From an uncultured Clostridium sp. (GTDB taxonomy: Bacteria > Bacillota > Clostridia > Clostridiales > Clostridiaceae), in assembly GCF_934754925.1 (NCBI RefSeq), contig NZ_CAKVJA010000040.1, positions 1 to 24,564 on the forward strand: a stretch of 24,564 nt of DNA, given 5' to 3'. The notes under the pieces were generated by a model. The model was not told the DNA's origin. It did not search any database and was given only the letters and a program-made list of their open reading frames with translations. Made by a program: the position numbers and the translations under genes. This document shows positions 1 to 6,801 of the stretch, piece by piece (the stretch's first letter is position 1; each line of letters opens with the position of its first letter).

Positions 1-190
1 TATTATCATTAGAATCTATATCAAAATAAATAGTTGATAGAGATGAAATATCTGATAAAATTTTTTTATTTTTTTTTATTTCAAAATTAGAATTAACATA
101 ATTAATAGAAATTCCATTTTCTACAGAAATAGTATATAAATTATTAAATGAATTCCTAATTAATATTGAGGATTGTTTTATAAATGGCAC
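1..190 (-). CDS. Partial hypothetical protein running off the left edge
   Basis: A minus-strand frame stays open from the edge to about position 232. A GTG codon at 188-190 is preceded by a GGAGTG ribosome binding site with 7 nt spacing, so I place the start there. The visible 63 residues begin MPFIKQSSILIRNSF and are rich in Asn, Ile, Ser and Lys, with no signal peptide or membrane segment. I recognise no family. The frame is short and AT-rich DNA gives chance open frames, so the main support is the ribosome binding site plus the absence of stops over 77 codons. It diverges from the possible spore-surface gene at 429. Confidence 0.45.
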   Translation of the reverse strand, partial: MPFIKQSSILIRNSFNNLYTISVENGISINYVNSNFEIKKNKKILSDISSLSTIYFDIDSNDN

Positions 191-342
191 AGTATCACTC
201 CAGATATCTTTATATATTAAATATATATTTTCCTATTTATATTAATATGTTATCAATAATTAAATTTCAAAATTAATTTATTAAATATATGGAGAAATGT
301 TTGTATAAAAATAATTAATTTTAAAAAAATTATCAAAAGGAA

Positions 343-369
343 ACATATATAGCTATAAATCATAATATG
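343..369 (+). promoter_or_regulatory. Possible mother-cell sporulation (sigma-K/E-like) promoter
   Basis: CATAATATG at 361-369 resembles the CATAnnnTA -10 element of mother-cell sigma factors. An AC dinucleotide at 343-344, 16 nt upstream, fits the very short sigma-K -35 element. The predicted start would lie about 50 nt before the ATG at 429. The motif is weak and common in AT-rich DNA, so this is only suggestive. Confidence 0.25.
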
Positions 370-428
370 AAGTAGAAAAAACAAATTTATTGTCTAATAT
401 TAATGATATAAATCAGGAGGAAAAAATA

Positions 429-1262
429 ATGTCAAATAAAAGAAGACGTATGGATAAAAGTTCAAATTGTCACAAAGAAATCAAATTTAAAAAGAATTGT
501 GATTTAAATTGTTGTAACAATTTAATAGTTAAAGACTCAGATATTTATGAGGCTGAATGTGTTCCAGTAGTAACTGAAAAAATATTTGATAGCATAACTT
601 TAGAAGACTTTAAATATAGAGTAGAAAATGAAGAATTTACTATAGTTTCTACAGACAGGTGTCATTATGATGAAGGAGCACCTATATGTATAGATAAAAT
701 AGGAATAACTTATGATTTTATAGGAATAGGAGAAGAAAAAAAGGAAGAATTAGTAAACTCGGAAAGTGTTATTTTTTCAGCAGAACCAGGAACAGGATAT
801 AATATTTACGATGAAGTTCTTTATAATGAATATGTAGGAACTTTTGTAACAAATAGATGCTGTGAAAAAGATAAGAAAAAGCAAGGAATAAAATCAAGAG
901 TTTTGGAGAATAATGTAAAATTCTACGTTAGTAATTTACAAATTGTTTTAATTGGTACAATAGGAAATAAACCATTTAAAGCAATTTCAAGTAATTCCCC
1001 ATATACAGGAGCTATATTTAATGGAGTTAGCTTGGATTTTTGTGGAAAAATATATTTACCAGAAGAATATAAAAAAGTAACTATACATGAGGAATATGAG
1101 GGATTTCTAACAGCTGAATGTGCCATTGCAGATAGTAAATATGATTTTTCTAGTAACACATTTACAGCTTCAGTAGAATTTTTATTAGATGTTAAAAAAA
1201 CTATATACTCAACAGTAAATGAAAAAATGGATATTTTTACTGTACCTAATTTATATATATGA
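429..1262 (+). CDS. Hypothetical clostridial protein, possibly spore-surface associated
   Basis: The protein has 277 residues and starts at ATG 429, which has a strong AGGAGG at 416-421. An in-frame TTG at 390 lacks such a site. The N-terminus is basic and Cys-rich (a CDLNCCNN motif), with no signal peptide or membrane segment. The remainder looks beta-rich, with repeated motifs such as CVPVVTEKIFDS, ITYDFIGIG and KIYLPEEY. From memory this pattern occurs in clostridial proteins of unknown function whose motifs recall SPOCS/DUF3794 spore-coat-associated proteins; I could not check this. The possible sporulation promoter upstream fits that idea. A role in the spore surface is inference only; the open frame itself is convincing. 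Confidence 0.8.
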   Translation: MSNKRRRMDKSSNCHKEIKFKKNCDLNCCNNLIVKDSDIYEAECVPVVTEKIFDSITLEDFKYRVENEEFTIVSTDRCHYDEGAPICIDKIGITYDFIGIGEEKKEELVNSESVIFSAEPGTGYNIYDEVLYNEYVGTFVTNRCCEKDKKKQGIKSRVLENNVKFYVSNLQIVLIGTIGNKPFKAISSNSPYTGAIFNGVSLDFCGKIYLPEEYKKVTIHEEYEGFLTAECAIADSKYDFSSNTFTASVEFLLDVKKTIYSTVNEKMDIFTVPNLYI

Positions 1263-1379
1263 TTAAGGTAATAGATTATATAGTTATATAAAAATACTTA
1301 TAAAAATATAAAAATACTTATAAAAAATAGAAAGTTAAAAAGTAATTATTACACATATATGTTAAATAGAATAATATAA

Positions 1380-1414
1380 AAATACCATCTATCATAAAAA
1401 GGTAGATGGTATTT
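1380..1414. terminator. Bidirectional terminator between converging genes
   Basis: A 12-bp perfect stem pairs 1380-1391 with 1403-1414, extended by a G-T and a C-G pair around a 7-nt loop. It is T-rich on both sides. It lies between the plus-strand gene ending at 1262 and the minus-strand gene ending at 1431, so it can serve both. Confidence 0.8.
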
Positions 1415-1430
1415 CTATTTAAATATAAAA

Positions 1431-2063
1431 TTAAGAGATAATTTTATTAAATAAGTTTATATCTTTGTTAAAGACAATTAAAAAAATACGGGATACCATA
1501 TAGCTATGCAATGATACTCCTAAAAGAAGCATAAATAAAAATACTATTGGAAAGTAAAAAGTTGCAAATAATATAGATGCTCCAAATAAGGTAATAAGTA
1601 AGCTATAAGGAAGATTTTTTAATGAAATAACGAAACAATACTTAAAAGTATTTAAAATAGAACATTTAGTTTTTGTTAATATTGGGAATATATATGGAGT
1701 GACTAATAAAAAAATAAGTAAAGAAAAAAATATAAATGGTAATGCGAAGTATGATAGTGATAAACCACACTTTAGCCAAAAAACTAAGTTAACACCTAAA
1801 ACTATAGATGTTATAAGAATAATTAACCATATTATTGTTGATTTTTTGAAATTTTCCTTAAATGATTTAAAGAATGTTTTTATTAAATTTCCTTCCTCAT
1901 TATTAATAATTTTTAAATTAACAGAATATAAAGCTGTGGTTGTAGCTCCTATTGTTACTATAGGAATGCTACAAAATATCCATAAAATATTTAAAATAAA
2001 CCAATCAGCAATTTTATTCATAATCTTAGAAAAGCTGCTATCTGAATTAAACATATTTCTCAT
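1431..2063 (-). CDS. DUF624 (YesL-like) family membrane protein
   Basis: This integral membrane protein of about 210 residues has the DUF624 signature: FNSDSSFSKIMNKIADW near the N-terminus, then a first membrane segment ending in PIVTIGATTTALYSV. About four further hydrophobic segments follow. I chose the ATG at 2061-2063 because AGGAGGGG sits just upstream (2067-2074). An in-frame ATG at 2082-2084 lies upstream of that site and would add MENRRGF. The family is related to YesL of Bacillus, often near carbohydrate transport genes, but its biochemical role is unknown. Nothing here ties it to a sugar operon. A sigma-A promoter at 2099-2127 drives it. Confidence 0.85.
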   Translation of the reverse strand: MRNMFNSDSSFSKIMNKIADWFILNILWIFCSIPIVTIGATTTALYSVNLKIINNEEGNLIKTFFKSFKENFKKSTIIWLIILITSIVLGVNLVFWLKCGLSLSYFALPFIFFSLLIFLLVTPYIFPILTKTKCSILNTFKYCFVISLKNLPYSLLITLFGASILFATFYFPIVFLFMLLLGVSLHSYMVSRIFLIVFNKDINLFNKIIS

Positions 2064-2098
2064 AAAACCCCTCCTATTTTCCATATATATCTAATTTT

Positions 2099-2127
2099 AT
2101 AATACAGTATGTAAAGGGTTTAATCAA
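2099..2127 (-). promoter_or_regulatory. Sigma-A promoter of the DUF624 gene
   Basis: On the minus strand TTGATT (2122-2127) and TATTAT (2099-2104) are separated by exactly 17 nt. The predicted start lies about 30 nt upstream of the gene's first codon. Confidence 0.55.
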
Positions 2128-2268
2128 TAATATTAAGTGATATAAAAGAAATTTAATAGTTTATTTAATAAATAAAAAGATATTAATTAGTATTTTTATT
2201 AAAATGCATACTTATTATTTTTAGAAGAATAATATTATTATTGACTAAATTTAACTAAGGAGGATATT

Positions 2269-2673
2269 ATGAAACACAAAAGAATATTAGTATTAACATT
2301 AGTATTTTTATTAATATGTAGCTGTAATGTTTTTGCAAGTAAGAGACCTGAACCTAATATGATTTTTATGGGTGAGGTAGAAGAGGTTCAAAAAAATGAA
2401 AAAGATAATACTTTAAACATAAAGGTTAAGGGATATCTTAAAGGGCTTACTGTAAATAGTAAAGAATTAATAGCAGTTGTAGATAATGAGACATTAATAC
2501 TTCCAAATGAATGTCCAAAAGAAGGGGAAGAAATAGATATTAAAAAAGTTGATCCTAAGACATTTAAGATAGAAAAAGGTGATGTTATATTCCTTGTTTT
2601 AAGTGAAGCTATGACAAAATCAAATCCACCTCAAGTATCAGCTAAGGCTATTCAAATAACAGATAAGAAATAA
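2269..2673 (+). CDS. Small secreted protein of unknown function
   Basis: The protein has 134 residues with a clear signal peptide: a basic MKHKR start, a hydrophobic core (LVLTLVFLLI) and a likely signal peptidase I site after NVFA. A lipobox reading at LLICSC is possible but weaker. The mature part of about 110 residues is charged and looks like a single beta-rich domain (GEVEEVQKNEKDNTLNIKVKG). AAGGAGG about 7 nt before the ATG supports the start. It is monocistronic, with a terminator at 2681-2740. I do not recognise a named family; a small exported oligosaccharide-binding-like fold is a guess only. Confidence 0.8.
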   Translation: MKHKRILVLTLVFLLICSCNVFASKRPEPNMIFMGEVEEVQKNEKDNTLNIKVKGYLKGLTVNSKELIAVVDNETLILPNECPKEGEEIDIKKVDPKTFKIEKGDVIFLVLSEAMTKSNPPQVSAKAIQITDKK

Positions 2674-2680
2674 AATTTAG

Positions 2681-2740
2681 CTACTACATCTATTATATTT
2701 TCGGATATAGGTAATTTATATAATGATGTAGTAGATTTTT
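2681..2740 (+). terminator. Terminator of the small secreted protein gene
   Basis: CTACTACATC at 2681-2690 pairs perfectly with GATGTAGTAG at 2725-2734. ATTA/TAAT pairing inside continues the stem past a bulge, and six T's follow at 2736-2741. The loop is unusually long. Confidence 0.6.
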
Positions 2741-2741
2741 T

Positions 2742-3093
2742 AAAAATAAATTTAAATGACAAAATAAAATTTATGAGGTTTTATTATTTAAAGTTAATAA
2801 GACCTTTTATTTTTATTTATTAATAATAATATATACTGTTATATGAAAGAAAGCTAAAGATGCTCTTACAATTAAAAGGTTATATTAGTATGGTAAAAAT
2901 AAGTACTAAATATATGTAACATAATTAAGTATATTTACTTAATATATATTAAGATTTATCTTATCTTGCGTATAGAAATAGAGAAGTTCATTTTCTTAAT
3001 AGTTTTAAAAACTTCAATTTGGAAACTAACATTTAAATTAAGTAATTGTAATATAATTTTATCTTCTGTATTGTAATAGAAGGTTTTTAAAAG
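2742..3093. other. Intergenic stretch with no gene seen
   Basis: This AT-rich spacer lies between a rightward gene and a leftward gene. It holds a small perfect hairpin (2924-2931 with 2936-2943, loop TATT). A weak 7-bp hairpin at 3061-3085 is followed by five T's. I see no open frame with a ribosome binding site. Confidence 0.5.
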
Positions 3094-3133
3094 AAAATCT
3101 CATAGAAATTTTATAAAGTTTCTATGAGATTTT
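3094..3133 (-). terminator. Terminator of the broken GxGYxYP gene
   Basis: A perfect 15-bp stem pairs 3094-3108 with 3119-3133. On the minus strand it is followed by a T-rich tail. It begins 5 nt after the stop codon at 3138. Confidence 0.85.
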
Positions 3134-3137
3134 TGTT

Positions 3138-4232
3138 TTATAGAGTATGTGAAATATTGTTTTGGATTAACTTAACGAATGTATCAGGAGTAACAATTCT
3201 AACCTTAGGATTTTTATTTAATTTAGTTATAACATCATTAACATTATCCATTGTATTACTCCAAACATGAACATATACAAAGGTATAAGAGTTTGCATCT
3301 TTAATATTTGTATAACCTAAGTTAATTCTATCATCAATGTTAGAAAGTAACTGATTTTCATCCTCTATGCCACCCCAAAGTAAGTCACGGCAAGAAATTA
3401 TAGGCTTATTATTAGACCAAATTATTTTGCCTTTATAGGCATTATTTATATCATAATTTAAGTAAAGGAGACCATCTATATTAGAATTACAAGTATACTT
3501 ATCCCATAAATCTCTTTTATAAAAAGTTTCGTCATCAAGAATTAACACAGTATGTTGATCAACATTTTTCATGTAGTCATTAAGGCGCTTAGTATAGGAA
3601 GTTAGTTTATCATTCGGATATTTACTAGGATATATATATCCATTACCAGAAGCAGCAACTATGTAATTATCATTATATTTTGATGAACTTGCAGCTTCAT
3701 AATATTTATTAAAAACTGTAGGAGCTAAATAATATAATGAAGGACTTAAGGACCACCCTAAATTAAAATTACCTCTATAAGGAGAACCAAACCAATCTTT
3801 AGTATTATAATTACTGCCTAGGAGCCACTGTTGATTATCACCATCAGACATTATAAAAGTAACATAATGGACTCCATCTTCTTGAATCATATCTTTACTA
3901 GTTTTTTGATTCATGGGTATTGATGGATATGAGCTCAATACTGAAAGGTTATAAGACCAATCTGCAGCAATCATATCAATTCCAAAGCTAGAAGCAATAG
4001 AAACATTAGTATGCTCATCAGGTCCCCAGCCTAATATTCTACCACCATCATTCATAGAGCTAAAAATAGACTCTCTTAAAGAAATATCATTTACATCATT
4101 TTCGTAAAAAATCAATGATTTTGAAAGAATTGCATAGTCACGTAATGACATATATTTGTCACTAGGTAATTCTATTACCGTAGAATGATTTAATCCAGAA
4201 TTCCAAAGATTATTAAATGCCCAATATTTGCA
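3138..4232 (-). pseudogene. GxGYxYP putative glycoside hydrolase, C-terminal part of a broken gene
   Basis: The frame is open from a stop at 4233-4235 down to 3138. From the ATG at 4151 it encodes 337 residues. The name-giving motif is present as GNGYIYP (residues 169-175 from that ATG). Other features I associate with the family are SLRDYAILSKSLIF, GWGPDEHTNV and YVTFIMSDGDNQQW. This family is a predicted secreted glycoside hydrolase of unproven substrate. Neither a ribosome binding site nor a signal peptide precedes the ATG, so it is unlikely to start independently. The family's usual N-terminal domain is missing. The upstream gene fragment at 4190-4600 is in another frame and overlaps this one, which suggests a frameshift in a fused reading frame. 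Confidence 0.65.
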
Positions 4233-4600
4233 TTATTATTTGAATTTGCAAAACTAATAGCCGTATCATCAATAAATCCGTGTGATTCTTCTCTCAAATC
4301 AATATCTATTATAGGAAGATGAGTATCAATATTTTCAATTAATAACTGCAAATTAGTAGTAGTAAATTGACCGCTTCCAGATATATTAAGTTGTTCTAAA
4401 CCTTTTGTATTTAATGATTTAAGAGTTGAAGTTTTTGATATATCACTTGTTTTACGAAAGTGACTTGGTAGTGAAATAGAGCTATCTGAATCTTGAATAA
4501 TATTAACATCTGATAAAGCGTTTATTGGAAATGAATTTGATGATAATAAAATTATAGCTGTTAATAAAAAAGTAAAGAAAAGTTTAATGTTTTTTTTCAT
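4190..4600 (-). pseudogene. Tyrosine-phosphatase-like phytase, N-terminal fragment
   Basis: The fragment has 136 residues, starting at an ATG preceded by AGAGGT with good spacing. A signal peptide is clear (MKKNIKLFFTFLLTAIILLSS, then cleavage near NALS). SGSGQFTTTNLQLLIE and IDLREESHGFIDDTAIS match what I know of PTP-like inositol phosphate phosphatases (phytases), in which a DLRxESHGF motif precedes the catalytic HCxxGxxR loop. That loop is absent: the frame ends about 20 residues after DLREESHGF, and the downstream sequence belongs to a GxGYxYP protein in a frame one base away. The locus therefore looks like a deletion fusion plus frameshift, or a frameshifted natural fusion. The exported fragment should have no phosphatase activity. 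Confidence 0.65.
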
Positions 4601-4682
4601 TAGTATATACCTCTTAATTGTATCGTTTGTTATTTATTATAAGAAATAATGAAAATATATTTCTTCTATATAGTAAAATAAA

Positions 4683-4717
4683 AGTAGCCTCGATTTACTT
4701 AAAAACCGGGGCTAACT
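4683..4717 (-). terminator. Terminator of the lipoprotein gene
   Basis: A ten-pair stem joins 4683-4692 to 4707-4717 with one bulged base and one G-T pair. On the minus strand a T-rich tail follows. It starts just after the stop of the gene ending at 4723. Confidence 0.75.
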
Positions 4718-4722
4718 TTGTT

Positions 4723-5289
4723 TTATTTTATTCCTAGTTTATTTTTAGCATCATCAATTAAGTTTTTTAAATCTACTCTAGCATCATGTGCACCTAATGT
4801 TAATGATCTTAAACCTTTTATTACTTCATCTTTAGATAAAGTAGCATAATCTTTTGTTTTTTCACCAAAGGTTCCAGTATAATCATCAACTGCAATAATA
4901 GCTTTATCAGTAGCTGTTATTACTTCTTGATTATATTTATCAACCTCATCATTTCCTTTTACAACATTATTTTCCAAGTCATTCTTAAAAGCCTCTAAGT
5001 TTGTTTTTAATTGATCATAAGAATCATTATATTCAGTTATAAATTCATCATATGTATTATCATATGTAAAATCATCTATATAAATATCATATGTAGTATC
5101 AAGGGCATCATTGTTAAAATAATGATTATATCTTTCTGTTAAATAGTCATAGTATTCTTGATTAGTAGGTGGGTTTTTCTTGGTGGAATCATTAGTTTTA
5201 TTATTAGTGTTATTATCTCCACATCCAACTAATCCCAATAGTAATAAAGATAATAGTAATAAAGATAAGAGTTTAAATCTTTTTCTCAT
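4723..5289 (-). CDS. Small lipoprotein of unknown function
   Basis: I take the second ATG (5287-5289) as the start because AAGGAG lies 9 nt before it, whereas the first ATG (5296-5298) abuts that site. The 188-residue product starts MRKRFKLLSLLLLS and has a lipobox LVGC with Cys23, so it should be lipid-anchored on the outer membrane face. A low-complexity Asn/Thr/Lys linker follows. The remainder is a charged, probably helical domain with many Tyr and Asp residues (YYDYLTERYNHYF, YDEFITEYNDSYDQ). The codons for the Leu-rich signal core contain an exact 15-nt tandem duplication. I recognise no family. Confidence 0.85.
   Translation of the reverse strand: MRKRFKLLSLLLLSLLLLGLVGCGDNNTNNKTNDSTKKNPPTNQEYYDYLTERYNHYFNNDALDTTYDIYIDDFTYDNTYDEFITEYNDSYDQLKTNLEAFKNDLENNVVKGNDEVDKYNQEVITATDKAIIAVDDYTGTFGEKTKDYATLSKDEVIKGLRSLTLGAHDARVDLKNLIDDAKNKLGIK
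5237..5266. repeat. Exact 15-nt tandem duplication in a signal peptide
   Basis: AATAGTAATAAAGAT at 5237-5251 is repeated without change at 5252-5266. On the coding strand each unit adds five hydrophobic codons, so copy changes keep the frame. Confidence 0.9.
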
Positions 5290-5464
5290 TTCAAACATCT
5301 CCTTAAGTTTTCTTTTATATTTATAGTTTGCTTAAGATAAATATTTGTATTCATTTAAAATTTAAATAAAAATACCTTGCATTTAATAAAATATTCTTAA
5401 TTAAAAAGATAACTATAATATCAAAATAATTTGTAGAACAAAACATTAACTATAAAAAGGGGCA

Positions 5465-5473
5465 TGTTATAAT
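5465..5473 (+). promoter_or_regulatory. Extended -10 promoter of the structured RNA candidate
   Basis: TG-n-TATAAT at 5465-5473 is a full extended -10 element. No good -35 is seen 17 nt upstream, which extended promoters do not need. The predicted start near 5480 is about 10 nt before the first paired base of the long hairpin. Confidence 0.5.
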
Positions 5474-5480
5474 CAAATAC

Positions 5481-5686
5481 ATGGAAAAGGAAAAAATGAA
5501 ATATTAATTTGGAGGGAATATTGAAATTGAGCCGTAGAATTTAATCTTTGTGGAATTTAACTTGCGTAAAGAAGTTGTATTGAAGCGTCAGCGGCTTTTA
5601 CAACTTTAGCAAGTTCAATGGAACAAAGATATAAATTCTAGGCGAAAATTTCACCATTCCCGGAAAATAAGTATTTCATTTTTTCT
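5481..5686 (+). ncRNA. Candidate rod-shaped non-coding RNA, family not recognised
   Basis: Almost the whole segment folds on itself with about 70 pairs. The stems are 5490-5503/5672-5685 (14 bp), 5507-5510/5665-5668, 5514-5519/5656-5661, 5523-5528/5647-5652, 5531-5533/5641-5643, 5535-5543/5632-5640, 5544-5551/5623-5630, 5555-5557/5617-5619, 5559-5565/5609-5615, 5572-5579/5599-5606 and 5583-5586/5594-5597. The internal loops are purine-rich: GGA faces GGA twice (5511-5513/5662-5664 and 5552-5554/5620-5622) and GA faces GAA once, suggesting RNA-level G-A pairing. An extended -10 promoter precedes it and a six-T run (5679-5684) closes it. It lies between two minus-strand genes and the apex is more GC-rich than its surroundings. 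In the other orientation it could act as the 3' hairpin of the cysteine-synthase-like gene. A foldback mobile element is the main alternative. Confidence 0.6.
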
Positions 5687-5708
5687 ATCAATGTAGTGAG
5701 CAATTTAG

Positions 5709-6716
5709 TTAAAGAACTCTAAAGTCAAGAAGTTTGACATCTGAAGAGATAAATTCAGATTTAACAGGTTCTTTATTCATTAAATCAGTAGAGATGTACT
5801 TTTTATTATCATCAGCAAAAATAGTTATAGCACCTGAAACAGATTTGTTAATATCTAAAGCTTTAATAGCACCTATAAAATTAGCACCAGAGGAGATTCC
5901 AACACCAAGTCCTAATTCTTTAGAAAGCATTTGAGCCATAATTATAGCGTCACCATCATCAACACTTATAATATCATCTAATTCATGTAAATTTACTATT
6001 GAAGGAATGAATTCATCTGAAATTCCTTGAATGCGATGATAACCTGAATGAGTACCTGTTGAAAGCGTTGGTGATGAAGCAGGTTCAATAGGATAAGCCT
6101 TTAAATGGCGATTTTTTTCTTTCAAAAATTTAGATATACCCATTATTGTCCCACCAGTACCTACCCCAGCAACGAAAATTGAAGGTGATATGTGATGTTT
6201 TTTTAATGTTGAGTATATTTCAGGAGCTGTAGAATAGTAATGAGAATATATATTATCAATATTTGAAAATTGTTGAGGTAAAAAAATATCAGAACAATTG
6301 GCTTTACATTGTTCAGTTAAGGATATGCATTTAAGAAATCCACCATCATTTTTTGAGACTAAATGTAGTTTTGCATTATAACTTTCTAGTAATTTGATTC
6401 TTTCTAAGCTCATCCAATCCGGCATATAAATATGAACATCGTGGCCTAAATAAGTTCCAACTGCTGCAAAAGATATACCAGTATTACCGCTAGTAGCTTC
6501 TAAGATAAGATCATTTTCGTTAATTTTTTTATTTATATAAGCACGCTTAAGCATATATATAGCAACTCTATCTTTAATGCTTCCAGTTAAATTGTAATAT
6601 TCAAGTTTAGCGTAAATTTTCATGTGTTTTTCTTTGTATTTAAATAAGATTTCTACTAAAGGAGTATTTCCTATAAGTTTTTCTAAATTATTTATTTTGC
6701 TAAAAATATCTTTCAT
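5709..6716 (-). CDS. Cysteine-synthase-like PLP-dependent enzyme
   Basis: The 335-residue protein is a fold-type II PLP enzyme of the CysK / cystathionine beta-synthase group. Visible motifs are LIGNTPLV (14-21), the Schiff-base lysine K48 in NLTGSIKDR, the substrate loop TSGNTG (75-80) and the phosphate-binding GVGTGGT (184-190), followed by HRIQGISDEFIP and GISSGAN. Family members make cysteine from O-acetylserine and sulfide, or catalyse related beta-replacements. The loop before K48 is NLTGS where CysK has NPGGS, and the IQGIG motif is altered to IQGIS, so the exact substrate is uncertain. The start ATG has GGAG 5 nt upstream. It lies about 85 nt downstream of a transporter gene on the same strand and may share its transcript. 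Confidence 0.85.
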   Translation of the reverse strand: MKDIFSKINNLEKLIGNTPLVEILFKYKEKHMKIYAKLEYYNLTGSIKDRVAIYMLKRAYINKKINENDLILEATSGNTGISFAAVGTYLGHDVHIYMPDWMSLERIKLLESYNAKLHLVSKNDGGFLKCISLTEQCKANCSDIFLPQQFSNIDNIYSHYYSTAPEIYSTLKKHHISPSIFVAGVGTGGTIMGISKFLKEKNRHLKAYPIEPASSPTLSTGTHSGYHRIQGISDEFIPSIVNLHELDDIISVDDGDAIIMAQMLSKELGLGVGISSGANFIGAIKALDINKSVSGAITIFADDNKKYISTDLMNKEPVKSEFISSDVKLLDFRVL

Positions 6717-6745
6717 AAAAACTCCAAAAAAATTCTTTCAATATT

Positions 6746-6790
6746 ATATATGAAATAACTTTTTATTTTAGTAAAAGTTATTTCATATAT
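6746..6790 (-). other. Strong hairpin between transporter and PLP-enzyme genes
   Basis: An 18-bp perfect stem pairs 6746-6763 with 6773-6790 around a 9-nt loop. No clean T-run follows on the minus strand. It may be an inefficient terminator or an RNA-stabilising or processing hairpin that sets different levels of the two genes. Confidence 0.6.
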
Positions 6791-6801
6791 TATTTTAAAA
6801 A

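Noticed and set aside
2970..3035. Partial resemblance to the structured RNA (CTTGCGTA followed by GAAGTT and AACTTC)
   Set aside because: Only short words are shared and the stems do not form over a comparable length; it may be coincidence or a very decayed copy.
4149..4151. Independent translation start for the GxGYxYP domain
   Set aside because: No ribosome binding site or signal peptide precedes this ATG, and the open frame continues upstream of it.
5511..5545. A mini-ORF (GGAGGG, then TTG and six more codons) inside the structured RNA
   Set aside because: The spacing from GGAGGG to TTG is only about 4 nt, the peptide would be seven residues, and GGAGGG is partly paired in the stem.
6746..6790. 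Standard intrinsic terminator between the transporter and PLP-enzyme genes
   Set aside because: The stem is strong but no uninterrupted T tract follows on the minus strand, so I list it only as a hairpin.
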